Of a stretch of 50,801 bases of DNA, positions 27,675 to 36,588 are shown piece by piece; positions within the stretch are counted from its first letter, which is position 1; each line of letters begins with the position of its first letter. The stretch covers positions 1 to 50,801 of the forward strand of contig CALFAV010000053.1 of assembly GCA_937946835.1 (NCBI GenBank). The letters run 5' to 3'. This stretch comes from an uncultured Verrucomicrobiae bacterium (GTDB lineage Bacteria > Verrucomicrobiota > Verrucomicrobiia > Limisphaerales > J093). The translations under genes and the position numbers were made by a program. The notes under the pieces were generated by a model. It was not told the origin of the DNA. It worked only from the letters and a program-made list of their open reading frames with translations, and searched no databases.

Positions 27675-27704
27675 TTGCCAAACCAAGCGGTCCCACTCCA
27701 AGCT
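27675..27704 (+). promoter_or_regulatory. Possible promoter of the second pseudopilin gene
   Basis: TTGCCA (27675-27680), 18-bp spacer, CAAGCT (27699-27704), 11 nt before ATG 27716. The -10 lacks the first T. Confidence 0.3.
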
Positions 27705-27715
27705 GACCACGTTCC

Positions 27716-28588
27716 ATGAACCGTCATTTCACTGCTTCCACCGGGGCGGCGCCTCTTGCCGGCCCGGTCCGGCGATCGGGATGTCCGACCGGTTTTACGC
27801 TCATCGAGCTGCTGGTGGTCATCGCCATCATCGCGATCCTGGCCGGGATGTTGTTGCCCGCGCTCCAGCGGGCCAAGGCCTCGGGCCAGCAGGCCGGTTG
27901 CCTGAACAACCTGCGCCAGTTCGCCATCGCCAACCAGATGTACGCCGGGGATCACCAGGACCAGTGCGTGCCGCTCATCGAGTTGCGGCCCAACGGGGAG
28001 ACCCAGCTCTGGATGGCCAACCCGACCTACCGGGACTACATCGGCTACGGCAAGAGCGGCAACTCGGTGGTCCAAACCCCCACCCAGTACCGCTGCCCGG
28101 CCGACACCGCCATTTGGAAGCCCTCCCTTTACGCCTACGCCAACAACCCCAGTCTGGGCGACGCGGGCAACAAGGGCACCCTGACCAGCTACAGCTACAA
28201 CTTCGAGGACTGGTACCCCTCCGACGGCCGCAGTTGGGCCCTGGCCAGCAAAAGCCACGCCGGTCACAAGCTCAGCGCCGTGCAGGAACCCTCGGCCAAA
28301 CTCATCTTCCACGACGGCCACGACTGGTGGTCGCAGTGGAAGGGGGCCAATTACGTCCTGGGCTGGGACAAGCTCCGCATGAAGGGCAGCGTGCAGCAGT
28401 ACAAGGACGCCGGCTGCGGCGGCCCCACCCTGTACCGGCACGCCGAGGGCGCCAACCTGGGATTTTACGACGGCCATGCCGCCCGCCTGCCCAAGCAAAA
28501 GGTCTGGATCAAGGCCGACTACGACGCCCGCCCCAAGCGGCCGGGCATGTGGGTGGCCGTGCCGGAGGTCTGGAACAGCTACCGGTAA
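27716..28588 (+). CDS. H-X9-DG type pseudopilin, second copy
   Basis: Product of 290 aa. The leader [18 protein letters not shown] again has Gly at -1, Phe at +1 and Glu at +5, then the [10 protein letters not shown] helix end seen in this family. The head domain contains [16 protein letters not shown] and ends with H-X9-DG ([12 protein letters not shown]) near residue 252. It differs strongly from its upstream neighbour after the first 60 residues, so the pair is an old duplication or two separately acquired paralogues. Many Trp, Tyr and Asp residues suggest an extracellular binding surface. It ends 67 bp before tRNA-Leu. Confidence 0.88.
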   Translation: MNRHFTASTGAAPLAGPVRRSGCPTGFTLIELLVVIAIIAILAGMLLPALQRAKASGQQAGCLNNLRQFAIANQMYAGDHQDQCVPLIELRPNGETQLWMANPTYRDYIGYGKSGNSVVQTPTQYRCPADTAIWKPSLYAYANNPSLGDAGNKGTLTSYSYNFEDWYPSDGRSWALASKSHAGHKLSAVQEPSAKLIFHDGHDWWSQWKGANYVLGWDKLRMKGSVQQYKDAGCGGPTLYRHAEGANLGFYDGHAARLPKQKVWIKADYDARPKRPGMWVAVPEVWNSYR

Positions 28589-28613
28589 ACGCCGGGCGGC
28601 CCCGGAAAACCAC

Positions 28614-28641
28614 TTGCGCCGACGGCGCCCGGTGATTCAAT
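28614..28641 (+). promoter_or_regulatory. Possible promoter of tRNA-Leu
   Basis: TTGCGC (28614-28619), 16-bp spacer, TTCAAT (28636-28641), about 14 nt before the tRNA 5' end, in a locally A+T-rich patch. Confidence 0.35.
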
Positions 28642-28655
28642 TTAAGGCCACGGGT

Positions 28656-28740
28656 GCGCTTGTGGCGGAATTGGCAGACGCGCTACTTTGAGGTGGTAGT
28701 GGGGCAACCCGTGCAGGTTCAAGTCCTGCCAAGCGCACCA
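28656..28740 (+). tRNA. tRNA-Leu (anticodon GAG)
   Basis: An 85-nt class II tRNA. Acceptor arm GCGCTTG pairs with CAAGCGC, followed by discriminator A and an encoded CCA end. The T arm is GCAGG-TTCAAGT-CCTGC. The anticodon stem CTACT/GGTAG closes a loop TTGAGGT with GAG as anticodon, reading CUC and CUU. The long variable arm (GGGGCAACCC) is typical of leucine tRNAs. It is the only RNA gene I find in the window. Confidence 0.95.
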
Positions 28741-28761
28741 ACCTCCCCCCGCTTCGCAGAC

Positions 28762-28790
28762 TTTTCCCGGCCACGCCGGCCGGTTAAGCT
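28762..28790 (+). promoter_or_regulatory. Possible promoter of rnd
   Basis: TTTTCC (28762-28767), 17-bp spacer, TAAGCT (28785-28790), only 6 nt before GTG 28797. rnd could instead be read through from the tRNA promoter. Confidence 0.35.
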
Positions 28791-28796
28791 TGGCCT

Positions 28797-29870
28797 GTGA
28801 TCGCAACGGACGCCGCCCTCGCGGAATTTTTACCCGCCCTGCAAGCCGCCCCCTGGGTGGCCCTGGACACCGAGGCCGACAGCCTCCATTCCTACCCCGA
28901 GAAGCTGTGCCTGGTGCAACTGAGCATCCCGGGACGCGACGTGCTGGTGGACCCCCTGGCAGGGATCAACCTCAACCCCTTGTGGCGGGCGCTGAGCGGC
29001 CGGGAGCTGCTGCTGCACGGCGGCGATTATGACCTGCGCCTGTTGCACCGGGGCCAGGGATTCACCCCGACCGCCGTCTTTGACACCATGCTCGCCGCGC
29101 GGCTGCTCGGGTTGAAGGAATTCGGTCTCAACAGCCTGGTCCGCCGCTTTCTGGGCGTGGAGCTCGAAAAGGGGCCGCAGCGCGCCGACTGGTCGCGCCG
29201 TCCGTTGACCGAGCGCATGATCACCTACGCGCGCAACGACTCGCGCTACCTCCACCCGCTGAGCGAAGTCCTGCGCGCGCAACTGGCCGCCCGGGGCCGC
29301 CTGGAATGGCACGCCCAAATGTGCCGCCAGCTCATCCACGAGGCCGTGCAGCCGCCGGAAAACCACGACGCAGCCTGGCGAATCAAGGGCGCCGACCGCC
29401 TCAGCCCGCGCGGCCAGGCCATCCTGCGCGAACTCTGGCACTGGCGGGAACGGGAGGCGCGCACCGCCAATCGCCCGCCCTTTTTTGTGCTCAGCCACGA
29501 CCGGCTTTTTGAACTGGCCGTGGCCGCCGCCAATGATCAGTCCTGCCAGGAACTGATTCCGCCCCGCTACTCGCCCCGCCGCCGCGCCCGCCTGGAGGCC
29601 GCCCTGAGCCGCGCCCGCAGCCTGCCCGAGTCCGCCTGGCCGGTCCCCCGCCCCCGGGTGGTGCTGCGCCTGAGCCCCGCCCAGAAGAATTTCCTCGAGC
29701 ATCTGCGCGAACGGCGCGACCGCGCCGCGCGGCACCTGGGCCTTGATCCCACGCTCATCGCCAGCCGCAGCACGCTCACGCGCCTGGCGGTGGACTGGGA
29801 AAAGCACGCGGCCGAACTGCTGCCCTGGCAGCGCGAGCTGTTGCAGGACGGCGCGCCCGCCGCTCACTGA
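28797..29870 (+). CDS. rnd: Ribonuclease D
   Basis: Product of 357 aa. It is a 3'-5' exoribonuclease that trims tRNA precursors and other RNAs. The DEDDy set is visible: Asp24 and Glu26 in ALDTEADS, Asp79 in GGDYDLRLL, and YARNDSRYL with the Tyr and last Asp. An HRDC domain follows (about 200-290, ILRELWHWREREART ... FFVLSHDRLFELA). It lies directly behind tRNA-Leu, which fits its job in tRNA 3'-end processing. The start is GTG, just after a TAAGCT element. The 3' end overlaps the convergent M48 gene by 7 bp. Confidence 0.92.
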   Translation: MIATDAALAEFLPALQAAPWVALDTEADSLHSYPEKLCLVQLSIPGRDVLVDPLAGINLNPLWRALSGRELLLHGGDYDLRLLHRGQGFTPTAVFDTMLAARLLGLKEFGLNSLVRRFLGVELEKGPQRADWSRRPLTERMITYARNDSRYLHPLSEVLRAQLAARGRLEWHAQMCRQLIHEAVQPPENHDAAWRIKGADRLSPRGQAILRELWHWREREARTANRPPFFVLSHDRLFELAVAAANDQSCQELIPPRYSPRRRARLEAALSRARSLPESAWPVPRPRVVLRLSPAQKNFLEHLRERRDRAARHLGLDPTLIASRSTLTRLAVDWEKHAAELLPWQRELLQDGAPAAH

Positions 29871-30664
29871 GCCGGCCGGAACTCCTGCCGCGCCCGGGGC
29901 AGGTATTTCTGCAGGTTGGCGATGCGGTCCTCGTCCAGCGGGTGGGTGCGCAGAAACCACAGTCCCCGCGACCCGCCACGCTGCCGATTGTACTCGGCGA
30001 AACGGCGCCAGAACTCAACGGCCGCCTCCGGCGGGTAACCCGCCCGGGCCATGTAGATCAGCCCGATCTGGTCGGCCCGGGCCTCCTGTTCGCGGCTGTG
30101 TGGGAGCACCAGCCCCAGTTGCGCGCCCAGCCCGTAGGCCGTGTTAAAATACGGTTGCACCTCCGGCTTTTCCCGGCCCACGTAACTGCCCGCCACCTGC
30201 CCGAGCACGTTCAACGCCAGACCGCGGCTGATCCGTTCCGCCCCGTGCCGCGCCGCGGCGTGGGCCACCTCATGGCCGAGGACCGTGGCCAGCCCGGCTT
30301 CGTCCCGGGTGATGGGCAGGATGCCCGTGTACACCCCCACTTTCCCGCCCGGCAGACAGAAGGCGTTGGGCTCGGCGCTCTCGAACAGGACAAATTCCCA
30401 CTGCGCCCCCGGCAGGTCGGCCACGGCGGCGATGCGCCGGCCCACGCGTTCGACCAGCGCCTGGGCGGCGGCGTCCTTGCTGCGGGGCAGTTGCTGCTTC
30501 ATTTTCTCAAACTCGGTCAGCCCGAGTTGCATTTCCTCCGCGGGCGAAATGAGGATGAGCTGCTTGCGCCCGGTCACCGTCTCGGTGGCGCATCCGCCCA
30601 GCATCCAGAAGGCCAACAGCGCGACCGCGCCCGCCGCGCCGAGGTGCCGCATGAGCTGTTTCAT
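29864..30664 (-). CDS. M48-family zinc metalloprotease lipoprotein (LoiP/BepA type)
   Basis: Product of 266 aa. The N-terminus is a lipoprotein signal ending in the lipobox LGGC, with Cys25 as acylation site, so it is anchored in an envelope membrane facing the periplasm. The zinc site HEVAH (131-135) and a third ligand in EQEARAD (Glu194) are intact, and FCLPGGKVGVYTGIL is the M48 substrate-groove signature. It has no TPR part, so it is closer to LoiP/YcaL than to BepA. It probably degrades misassembled outer-membrane proteins. It has its own promoter ending 7 nt before the ATG and is convergent with rnd. Confidence 0.9.
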   Translation of the reverse strand: MKQLMRHLGAAGAVALLAFWMLGGCATETVTGRKQLILISPAEEMQLGLTEFEKMKQQLPRSKDAAAQALVERVGRRIAAVADLPGAQWEFVLFESAEPNAFCLPGGKVGVYTGILPITRDEAGLATVLGHEVAHAAARHGAERISRGLALNVLGQVAGSYVGREKPEVQPYFNTAYGLGAQLGLVLPHSREQEARADQIGLIYMARAGYPPEAAVEFWRRFAEYNRQRGGSRGLWFLRTHPLDEDRIANLQKYLPRARQEFRPAQ

Positions 30665-30671
30665 GCCCCGC

Positions 30672-30699
30672 AGCGTAGTCCCCGCGCCGGCCGCGACAA
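30672..30699 (-). promoter_or_regulatory. Predicted promoter of the M48 lipoprotein gene
   Basis: On the minus strand: TTGTCG (30699-30694), 16-bp spacer, TACGCT (30677-30672), 7 nt before ATG 30664. Confidence 0.5.
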
Positions 30700-30740
30700 G
30701 CCCGCGCTGGAACCCGGCCGGGCGACGTGGGGGAACGAAT

Positions 30741-30823
30741 TTTGAAGTCTGAAACCTCCGGGCTTCAAAGGCGTGCGGCGGCGGGGCGGGGCGGCCCGGC
30801 CGGCGCTCATGTGGCCGGCCGGG
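30741..30823 (-). terminator. Pair of inverted repeats after the esterase gene; possible terminator without U tract
   Basis: A perfect 10-bp inverted repeat, CCCGGCCGGC (30795-30804) and GCCGGCCGGG (30814-30823), with a 9-nt loop, begins 10 bp after the esterase stop codon. A second repeat, TTTGAAG (30741-30747)/CTTCAAA (30763-30769), follows in the direction of transcription. Neither has a T run, so this would be a hairpin-only terminator or 3'-end stabiliser. Confidence 0.4.
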
Positions 30824-30832
30824 AGCGGAGGA

Positions 30833-31483
30833 TCACCCGGCTGCGGCGCCGACGGCGGACGCCTCGCGAAAACACGCCTCGAGGAAATCCCGAATCACCG
30901 CCAGCTCCTCCTCGCCGGCGATGGTGTGGGCTTTGTCAAACTCGCGCCACTCCACCCGCAGCCCGGCCTGGCGCAGCCGCTCGGCCTGTTGGCGGACCGG
31001 CGCGATGGGGATGAGGGGGTCCTGCCGGCCGTGCGTCATGAGAATCCGCTGCTCGCAGGCCACGGGAGACAGTTCCTGTAACAGCGCCGCCACATCCTGG
31101 AGGTAGCCGCTGATGCCCACCAGCCCGGCCAGCCGGCGCGGATACCGCAGGCCGGTCTCCAGCGTCATCAAACAGCCCTGCGAAAAGCCGAACAATGCCG
31201 TCTGCCCGGACGGGAAACCGCGGCGGGGCAGGTCCTCGAGCAATTCGGTGAGCAGCCGGCGGCTGCGCACGATGCCGGGGGCGGGGTCGCCGTAAATGTC
31301 GTACCAGGAGTACCCGCCGAAATACTCGTCCGGGGCGTTGACCAGCAGGTAATTCAGCCACGGCAGGCGCAGTTCCCCGGGCAACCAGCGGTAACCTTCC
31401 ATACTGTCGCCCAGGCCATGCAGCACCACCACCAGGCGACGCGAGGCGGAGGTGCGGGCCGGGATCAGTTCGTGCGTCAACAT
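30833..31483 (-). CDS. Alpha/beta-hydrolase, phospholipase/carboxylesterase family
   Basis: Product of 216 aa, the usual length. The serine hydrolase triad can be read: Ser101 in GFSQGCL, Asp155 in HGRQDPLIP and His186 in DKAHTI. The oxyanion region is HGLGDSMEGY. It lacks a signal peptide, so it acts in the cytoplasm on small esters or lysophospholipids; the true substrate is unknown. It lies 21 bp downstream of the nucleotidyltransferase gene in a probable operon that may start at apgM. Confidence 0.87.
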   Translation of the reverse strand: MLTHELIPARTSASRRLVVVLHGLGDSMEGYRWLPGELRLPWLNYLLVNAPDEYFGGYSWYDIYGDPAPGIVRSRRLLTELLEDLPRRGFPSGQTALFGFSQGCLMTLETGLRYPRRLAGLVGISGYLQDVAALLQELSPVACEQRILMTHGRQDPLIPIAPVRQQAERLRQAGLRVEWREFDKAHTIAGEEELAVIRDFLEACFREASAVGAAAG

Positions 31484-31504
31484 GCGAGCGGAGGCGGGCG
31501 GGGG

Positions 31505-32257
31505 TTAAAGTTCGCCGCGTTCCAGTGCGGCCAGCACGGTGGGGTCGCGCACGTCCACCCAGCGGCCTTCGATCCGCAGGCCGGCGATGCGATGGCCGGC
31601 GGCGACCATCGCGGTGAGGGCGTCGGTCAACTCGTACTCGCCGCGGGGCGATTTTTCGAGCCGGGCGGTGAACTCGAAGAGCACCGGTCGGAAGAGGTAG
31701 ATGCCCGCGTTGTACCAGGCCGGCTCGCCGGGCTTGAGCCAGCCCGCGGCGCGGAGCGCCTCGAGCTGGGCGGGGGTGGGCTTTTCCACCAGCTTGCGCA
31801 GGCAGAACTGTTCGTCAAAGAAGTTGATCGCCCCCTTGGTTACATCCTCGCCGGCGGTCACGGTGAGCAGGCCGCTGAAATCGCCCTCCTCCCAACGCCG
31901 CCGCATCTGCGTGTAGGTCTCGGGCTTCACCAGAATGTCGCCGTACGAGAGCAGGAACGGGTCCGCGCCCACGAAATCCCGCGCCGGTTCGGCCGCTTTG
32001 CCGGTGCCGTCCGGAACCGGCTGTTCGGCGTAGCACACCCGCAGCCCGAGCCGCGCGCCGTCGCCGAAACAGGCCCGAATGGTTTCGCCCCGCCAGCCGG
32101 TGACGATGCAGACCTCGCGCACGTCGGCGGCCTTCAGACCTTCGAGGATGTGTTCGAGGATGGGGCGGCCGCCCACGCGCAACATGGGCTTGGGCAGCGC
32201 GTGGGTCAGCTCCCTCATGCGGGTGCCTTTGCCCGCGGCGAGAATAACGGCTTTCAT
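31505..32257 (-). CDS. Sugar-1-phosphate nucleotidyltransferase
   Basis: Product of 250 aa with the NTP-transferase fold. The signature AVILAAGKGTRMRELTHALPKPML is split here by the G-x-G-T-R-M loop and Lys-Pro-Met-Leu. A GD metal site lies in LLSYGDILV, and VEKP and NAGIYLF match the sugar-binding part. It activates a hexose- or heptose-1-phosphate with NTP for surface polysaccharide or LPS. No left-handed beta-helix acetyltransferase tail is present, so it is not GlmU. The nucleotide and sugar cannot be assigned from sequence; glucose-, mannose- and heptose-1-phosphate enzymes are all possible. Confidence 0.85.
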   Translation of the reverse strand: MKAVILAAGKGTRMRELTHALPKPMLRVGGRPILEHILEGLKAADVREVCIVTGWRGETIRACFGDGARLGLRVCYAEQPVPDGTGKAAEPARDFVGADPFLLSYGDILVKPETYTQMRRRWEEGDFSGLLTVTAGEDVTKGAINFFDEQFCLRKLVEKPTPAQLEALRAAGWLKPGEPAWYNAGIYLFRPVLFEFTARLEKSPRGEYELTDALTAMVAAGHRIAGLRIEGRWVDVRDPTVLAALERGEL

Positions 32258-32443
32258 GCGGCAAGCCCCGCCGCCGCGCGACGCGGTCCGAAATCCCCCG
32301 GGCGCCGATCCAGCCCACGGCCCGGCGCGGGAACGCGGGCTCCGCCACCCCCGTCGGCGGGGCGGGCCGACCGCCGGCGGTGCGCGCCGGGCTTGGACCG
32401 AGTTCTCAACGAGCGGCTGTTCATGCCGGGAGGGATTCGCCCC

Positions 32444-33670
32444 TCAGGCCCCGAACTTGTCGAACATGCGGGCGTTGGCCTGCATGAGGCGCAGGAGGTA
32501 CTTGGCCTCGAAAACACCCAGCGAACCCAGGTTGGCGCCGGTCTCGGTGAACCGCTCCAGCTTGTCCGTGCCGGTGTAGGGCGAGTGCAACAACACCGGC
32601 TGCGGATGCCAGGAGTGGCCCCTGACCGCGCAGGGGGTGGAGTGGTCGCCGGTGATGGCCAGCACGTCCGGCTTTTTGCGCAGCAGGATCGGCAGGGCGG
32701 CGTCGAACTCCTCGATGGCGCGGCGCTTGGCCTCGAAGTTGCCGTCCTCCCCGTGCATGTCCGGGTACTTGTAGTGGATGAAGAAAAAGTCGAACCGCTC
32801 GTACTCGGCCAGGTAGCGCTCGAACTGCTCGGCAATGGTCTGGGGCCCCTCCAGCTTGGTCATGCCCACCAGTTGGGCCAGGCCCTTGTACATCGGGTAC
32901 ACCGCCAGGCAGGCGGCGCGGAGCTGATAACGCTCGGTAAACTGGGGAATGGCCGGCTGGTGCGCGATGCCCCGCATCAGGAACCCGTTGGCCGGGCTTT
33001 CGCCGGCCAGCACCGGCAGGGCCTGCCGGTAAAACTCGGCCACCAACTCCGCGGTCTTCTTCTGCCTGGCCGATTTGGCGGACACCGGCTTCGCCGCGGG
33101 AATGGGCAGCCCCTCGCGATGCGGGTCGGCGTCGGTCAACGGCCCTTCAAGTCCCTTGCCGCGGAAGACCACCACAAAACGGTGCCCCTTGCCGGCCTGA
33201 ATGATCACCTCGGCATCGCCCACGCGGGTCACGCGCTCCCGCAGCCGGGCGCAGAGCCGCTCGCACACCGCGGTGTCAATCCGCCCGGCGCGGCGGTCAG
33301 TGACAATGCCCCGCTCGTCCAGCGTGCAGAAGTTCGCCCGCGCGGCGACGTCACCGGCCTGCAACTCGACACCCAGGCCCAGGGCCTCGATCACGCCGCG
33401 GCCCACCTGATACTCGAGCGGATCATAGCCGAACAGCGCCAGGTGCCCCGGCCCGCTGCCCGGGGTGATGCCCGGCGCCACCGGGATCATGCGCCCCTGC
33501 GCGCAGCCCGCGGCCACCAGGGCGTCCAGGTTGGGCGTGCGCGCGGCCTCCAGCGGCGTCATCCGGTTCTGGGCATTGGTGGCCACGTCGCCCAAGCCGT
33601 CGAGGACCACCAGGGCCAGCTTGGCTTGGGTCTTGAGGGTGAGTTCCGAGTACAGCGTATCCAGGTTCAT
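32444..33670 (-). CDS. apgM: 2,3-bisphosphoglycerate-independent phosphoglycerate mutase, archaeal type
   Basis: Product of 408 aa. It interconverts 3- and 2-phosphoglycerate in glycolysis and gluconeogenesis. It belongs to the alkaline-phosphatase superfamily: metal site LVVLDGLGD at the N-terminus, phosphoacceptor serine region in PGITPGSGPGHLALFGYDP, YKYPDMHGEDG, and ITGDHSTPCAVRGHSWHP near the C-terminus. The length and insert pattern match ApgM rather than the roughly 510-aa GpmI. It is the first gene of a minus-strand run. The 186-bp gap after it shows no recognisable gene. Confidence 0.92.
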   Translation of the reverse strand: MNLDTLYSELTLKTQAKLALVVLDGLGDVATNAQNRMTPLEAARTPNLDALVAAGCAQGRMIPVAPGITPGSGPGHLALFGYDPLEYQVGRGVIEALGLGVELQAGDVAARANFCTLDERGIVTDRRAGRIDTAVCERLCARLRERVTRVGDAEVIIQAGKGHRFVVVFRGKGLEGPLTDADPHREGLPIPAAKPVSAKSARQKKTAELVAEFYRQALPVLAGESPANGFLMRGIAHQPAIPQFTERYQLRAACLAVYPMYKGLAQLVGMTKLEGPQTIAEQFERYLAEYERFDFFFIHYKYPDMHGEDGNFEAKRRAIEEFDAALPILLRKKPDVLAITGDHSTPCAVRGHSWHPQPVLLHSPYTGTDKLERFTETGANLGSLGVFEAKYLLRLMQANARMFDKFGA

Positions 33671-33838
33671 GCGATGTCGCGTCCGTGGGTTTCCAGCGGC
33701 CCGGTCGGTGAAGTTCCGCCGGGCACGCCCCGAAGGCCCCAGTCTGCGAAGGGCGTTTCCGGCGCGTCAACGGCATTTCCCGCGCCGGCCCCCGGCCCAT
33801 GCCATCGGGGCCCGCCCCCCCGGGCATCGGCCGGGGGG

Positions 33839-33866
33839 TTGACGGCTCGCCGGCACCCGGTACGCT
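33839..33866 (+). promoter_or_regulatory. Predicted promoter of the threonine aldolase gene
   Basis: TTGACG (33839-33844), 16-bp spacer, TACGCT (33861-33866), 18 nt before ATG 33885. Confidence 0.5.
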
Positions 33867-33884
33867 GCCGGTTCCGCGCCCGAG

Positions 33885-34913
33885 ATGAACCCGCTCATTG
33901 ACCTGCGCAGCGACACGGTCACCCAACCCACCCCGGCCATGCGCCGCGCCATGGCCGAAGCCGAGGTGGGCGACGATGTGTTCGGCGACGACCCCACCGT
34001 GCAACGGCTCGAGGCGCGCGTGGCCGAACTGCTGGGCAAGGAAGCCGCCCTGTTCGTGCCCTCCGGCACCATGGCCAATCAACTGGCCGTGCGCGTGCAG
34101 ACCGAACCGGGCGACGAGATACTCGTCGAAGGCGAGGCCCACCTCTACTACTACGAGGCGGGCGCCCCGGCCGCGCTCAGCGGGGTGATGTGCCGCTGCC
34201 TGCCCGGCCGGCGCGGCGTCTTCACGGCGGCTGACCTCGAGGCCGCCCTGCGCCCGGGCGATGTCCATTTCCCGCCCACCCGGCTGGTCTGCGTGGAAAA
34301 CACCCACAACCGCGGCGGCGGCAAGCTCTGGCCGCTGGACACGCTGCGCGCCGTGGCCGCCGGCGCGCGCCGACACGGCCTGCGACTGCACCTGGACGGC
34401 GCGCGGCTCTGGAACGCCAGCGTGGCCAGCGGCGTGCCGGAGCGCGACTACGCCGCGTTGTTCGACACCGTGAGCGTGTGTTTCTCCAAGGGCCTGGGTG
34501 CGCCCGTGGGCTCGGCGCTGACCGGCCCCGCGGAGCTGATCGCCCGCGCGCGGCGCTTTCGGAAAATGTTCGGCGGCGGGATGCGCCAGGTCGGCATTCT
34601 GGCCGCCGGAGCCTTGTACGCGCTGGAGCATCACCGCACGCGGCTGGCCGAGGACCACGCGCGGGCGCGGCGGCTGGCGGAAACCCTGGCCGCGCTGCCG
34701 GGCGCGGCGCTTGACCCCGCCACGGTGGAAACGAACCTGGTGTACTTCCGCGTCACCCGCCAGCCGGCGGCGGAAGTGGTGGCCGCGCTCGCCGCCGAGG
34801 GGGTCCGGGTACTGGCCAGCGGCCCGGATACCATTCGCGCCGTGCCCCACCTGAATGTGACGGACGCCGAGTTCGCGCGGGCCCTGGAAGTGTTTTGCCG
34901 GGTGCTGGGTTGA
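33885..34913 (+). CDS. ltaE: Low-specificity threonine aldolase (PLP-dependent)
   Basis: Product of 342 aa. It splits threonine or allo-threonine into glycine and acetaldehyde. The opening [16 protein letters not shown] and [12 protein letters not shown] are typical of the family. The PLP contacts are Asp171 in [10 protein letters not shown] and the Schiff-base Lys202 in [13 protein letters not shown]. It is soluble and cytoplasmic. It has its own promoter and is divergent from apgM. Stereochemical preference (L-allo versus L-threo) cannot be told. The same fold serves related beta-eliminating lyases, so the activity is likely but not proven. Confidence 0.9.
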   Translation: MNPLIDLRSDTVTQPTPAMRRAMAEAEVGDDVFGDDPTVQRLEARVAELLGKEAALFVPSGTMANQLAVRVQTEPGDEILVEGEAHLYYYEAGAPAALSGVMCRCLPGRRGVFTAADLEAALRPGDVHFPPTRLVCVENTHNRGGGKLWPLDTLRAVAAGARRHGLRLHLDGARLWNASVASGVPERDYAALFDTVSVCFSKGLGAPVGSALTGPAELIARARRFRKMFGGGMRQVGILAAGALYALEHHRTRLAEDHARARRLAETLAALPGAALDPATVETNLVYFRVTRQPAAEVVAALAAEGVRVLASGPDTIRAVPHLNVTDAEFARALEVFCRVLG

Positions 34914-35058
34914 GACCGGCCCCGGGTGCGCCGGGTACCGCCACCCGTGTTCCCCCGGCCGGTGTCCGGCAGGCCGGGAGAGAACCGTGGCGGCCCGAAG
35001 CAGCCCGACCCGAATTCGGTTTGCCAGACGGCGGGTTCTCTGGCATGGAGCCGCGCAG

Positions 35059-36588
35059 ATGATGCGCGTTGTTTTCCCATTGCTCCTGGGGGCGTTGGTG
35101 GTTGGGTGCACCCGGGGTTCCGGCCCGGCAACCGACGCGGATGCCGCCGACCTGCTGGTGCGCTGGCAGTTTGCCGGCACCACGCAACTGGCCGGGGACA
35201 CCCACGGTGCGACGCTGCGGGCCGTGGGGGCCGAGCCGGCCACGCGCGCGCTGGTTTCGCACACGCTGGAACGCCTGGCGGCGGCCCCGGTCACCAGGCC
35301 CCTGGCGCCGCTGCTGAACGATCTGCTCCAGTATGAATCGCTCGTCCAGGCCCGGGGCCAACCGGAGCGCCCGGAATGGACCCTGGCCCTGCGGCTTCCC
35401 CCCGAGCGGGCCGCCGTGTGGTTGAGCACCTGGACCAACACCGCCGCCGCCTGGGAGCGCGCGCGCATGCCCGTGGTCCGGGCCGGGGACTGGATCGTGG
35501 CCGGCGTGGGCGAGGAGCCGCTGGCGGGTTTCGAGACGGTGCGGCAGCGCCTGGTCAAGAACGGTCGTCCCGGGGCGCCTCACGAACCCGGGGCCTGGCT
35601 GGAAGTGGAAGCTGATCTGGCCCGGCTGGCGCCCGCGCTGGGTCTGCCCACCAACCTCACCTGGCCGCGCCTTCACCTGGCGCTGGCCGGCCAGGGGGAG
35701 CAAGTGCGCACGGTGGGTCGGTTGAGCTATGACCGCCCCTTGGAACTGCCGCTGGAACCGTGGCGAATCCCCACCAACACCATCCGGGATCCGCTCATCA
35801 GCTTCACCGCCCTGCAGGGGGTGCGCCCCTGGCTGGCGGCGCATCCGCTGGTGCGCGAGCTGGAGCTGCCCGCGCCCAACCAGATTTACGGCTGGGCGCG
35901 CGCGGTGGCGCCGTACCTGACCCAGTTCGCCTGGGAGTGGCCCGAGGCCGCCAGCCGGCTCCCCGCGCTGCCGCCCAAACTGGCCCCGGCCCTGCGGGCG
36001 CGGCTGCCCTGGCTGGACTTCGGTGAACTGCAACTGGTCCCCGGTCTCACGCGCCTGGTCTGGACCGGGTTTCCCATCCTGGTGCCGTTCATCAACCCGG
36101 CGCCCGACCCGGGCTTTGTCACCGCCGGAATTTTTCCCGTCACCGGCCCCGAAGCGCCGCCCCCGCCCGAACTGTTCGCGCAACTGCGCGGTCGGACCAA
36201 CCTGGTGTTTTACCACTGGGAACTGACCCAGCCGCGCCTGGCCGACTGGCAGGAGCTGTTCATGCTCCACGACATGGTGGCCGGGTACGCGCCCCCGCCC
36301 ACCAACACCCCGGCCGTGCGCTGGCTGCAGGACACCAACGTCACCCGACACCTCGGCAACGCCGTGACCGAAATCACCCGCACCGGCCCGCGCGAACTGG
36401 CGCTGGTGCGGCGCTCCGCGATCGGGCTGACGGCGTTTGAAATCCATCAGGTGGCGCGCTGGCTCGACGGCCGGCGCTTTCCGTTGCTGAGTCCGCCGGT
36501 GCGCATTCTCGGCGCGTCCAAGCCCGCGGCCGCCGCCGGCGGCACCAATGCCCCTCTCCCCCGTGCTCAAACTGGGCGTCAACATTGA
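35059..36588 (+). CDS. Unrecognised lipoprotein
   Basis: Product of 509 aa. The N-terminus [17 protein letters not shown] is a lipoprotein signal with Cys at position 17, so the mature protein is lipid-anchored. The rest is rich in Leu, Pro, Trp and Arg and has no motif I can place. [15 protein letters not shown] follows soon after the signal, and a [14 protein letters not shown] stretch lies in the last third. The function is unknown. ATG 35059 is chosen because it begins the signal peptide; the open frame extends 24 codons further up without a plausible leader. The 3' end overlaps the pdxJ start by 41 bases in another frame. Confidence 0.7.
   Translation: MMRVVFPLLLGALVVGCTRGSGPATDADAADLLVRWQFAGTTQLAGDTHGATLRAVGAEPATRALVSHTLERLAAAPVTRPLAPLLNDLLQYESLVQARGQPERPEWTLALRLPPERAAVWLSTWTNTAAAWERARMPVVRAGDWIVAGVGEEPLAGFETVRQRLVKNGRPGAPHEPGAWLEVEADLARLAPALGLPTNLTWPRLHLALAGQGEQVRTVGRLSYDRPLELPLEPWRIPTNTIRDPLISFTALQGVRPWLAAHPLVRELELPAPNQIYGWARAVAPYLTQFAWEWPEAASRLPALPPKLAPALRARLPWLDFGELQLVPGLTRLVWTGFPILVPFINPAPDPGFVTAGIFPVTGPEAPPPPELFAQLRGRTNLVFYHWELTQPRLADWQELFMLHDMVAGYAPPPTNTPAVRWLQDTNVTRHLGNAVTEITRTGPRELALVRRSAIGLTAFEIHQVARWLDGRRFPLLSPPVRILGASKPAAAAGGTNAPLPRAQTGRQH

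Noticed and set aside
30727..31106. Plus-strand open frames between the M48 and esterase genes
   Set aside because: They are Arg/Gly/Pro-rich shadows over hairpin DNA and the 3' end of the esterase gene, with no plausible start or motif.
31418..33901. 827-codon plus-strand open frame
   Set aside because: It spans three well-identified minus-strand genes (esterase, nucleotidyltransferase, apgM) and has shadow-type composition.
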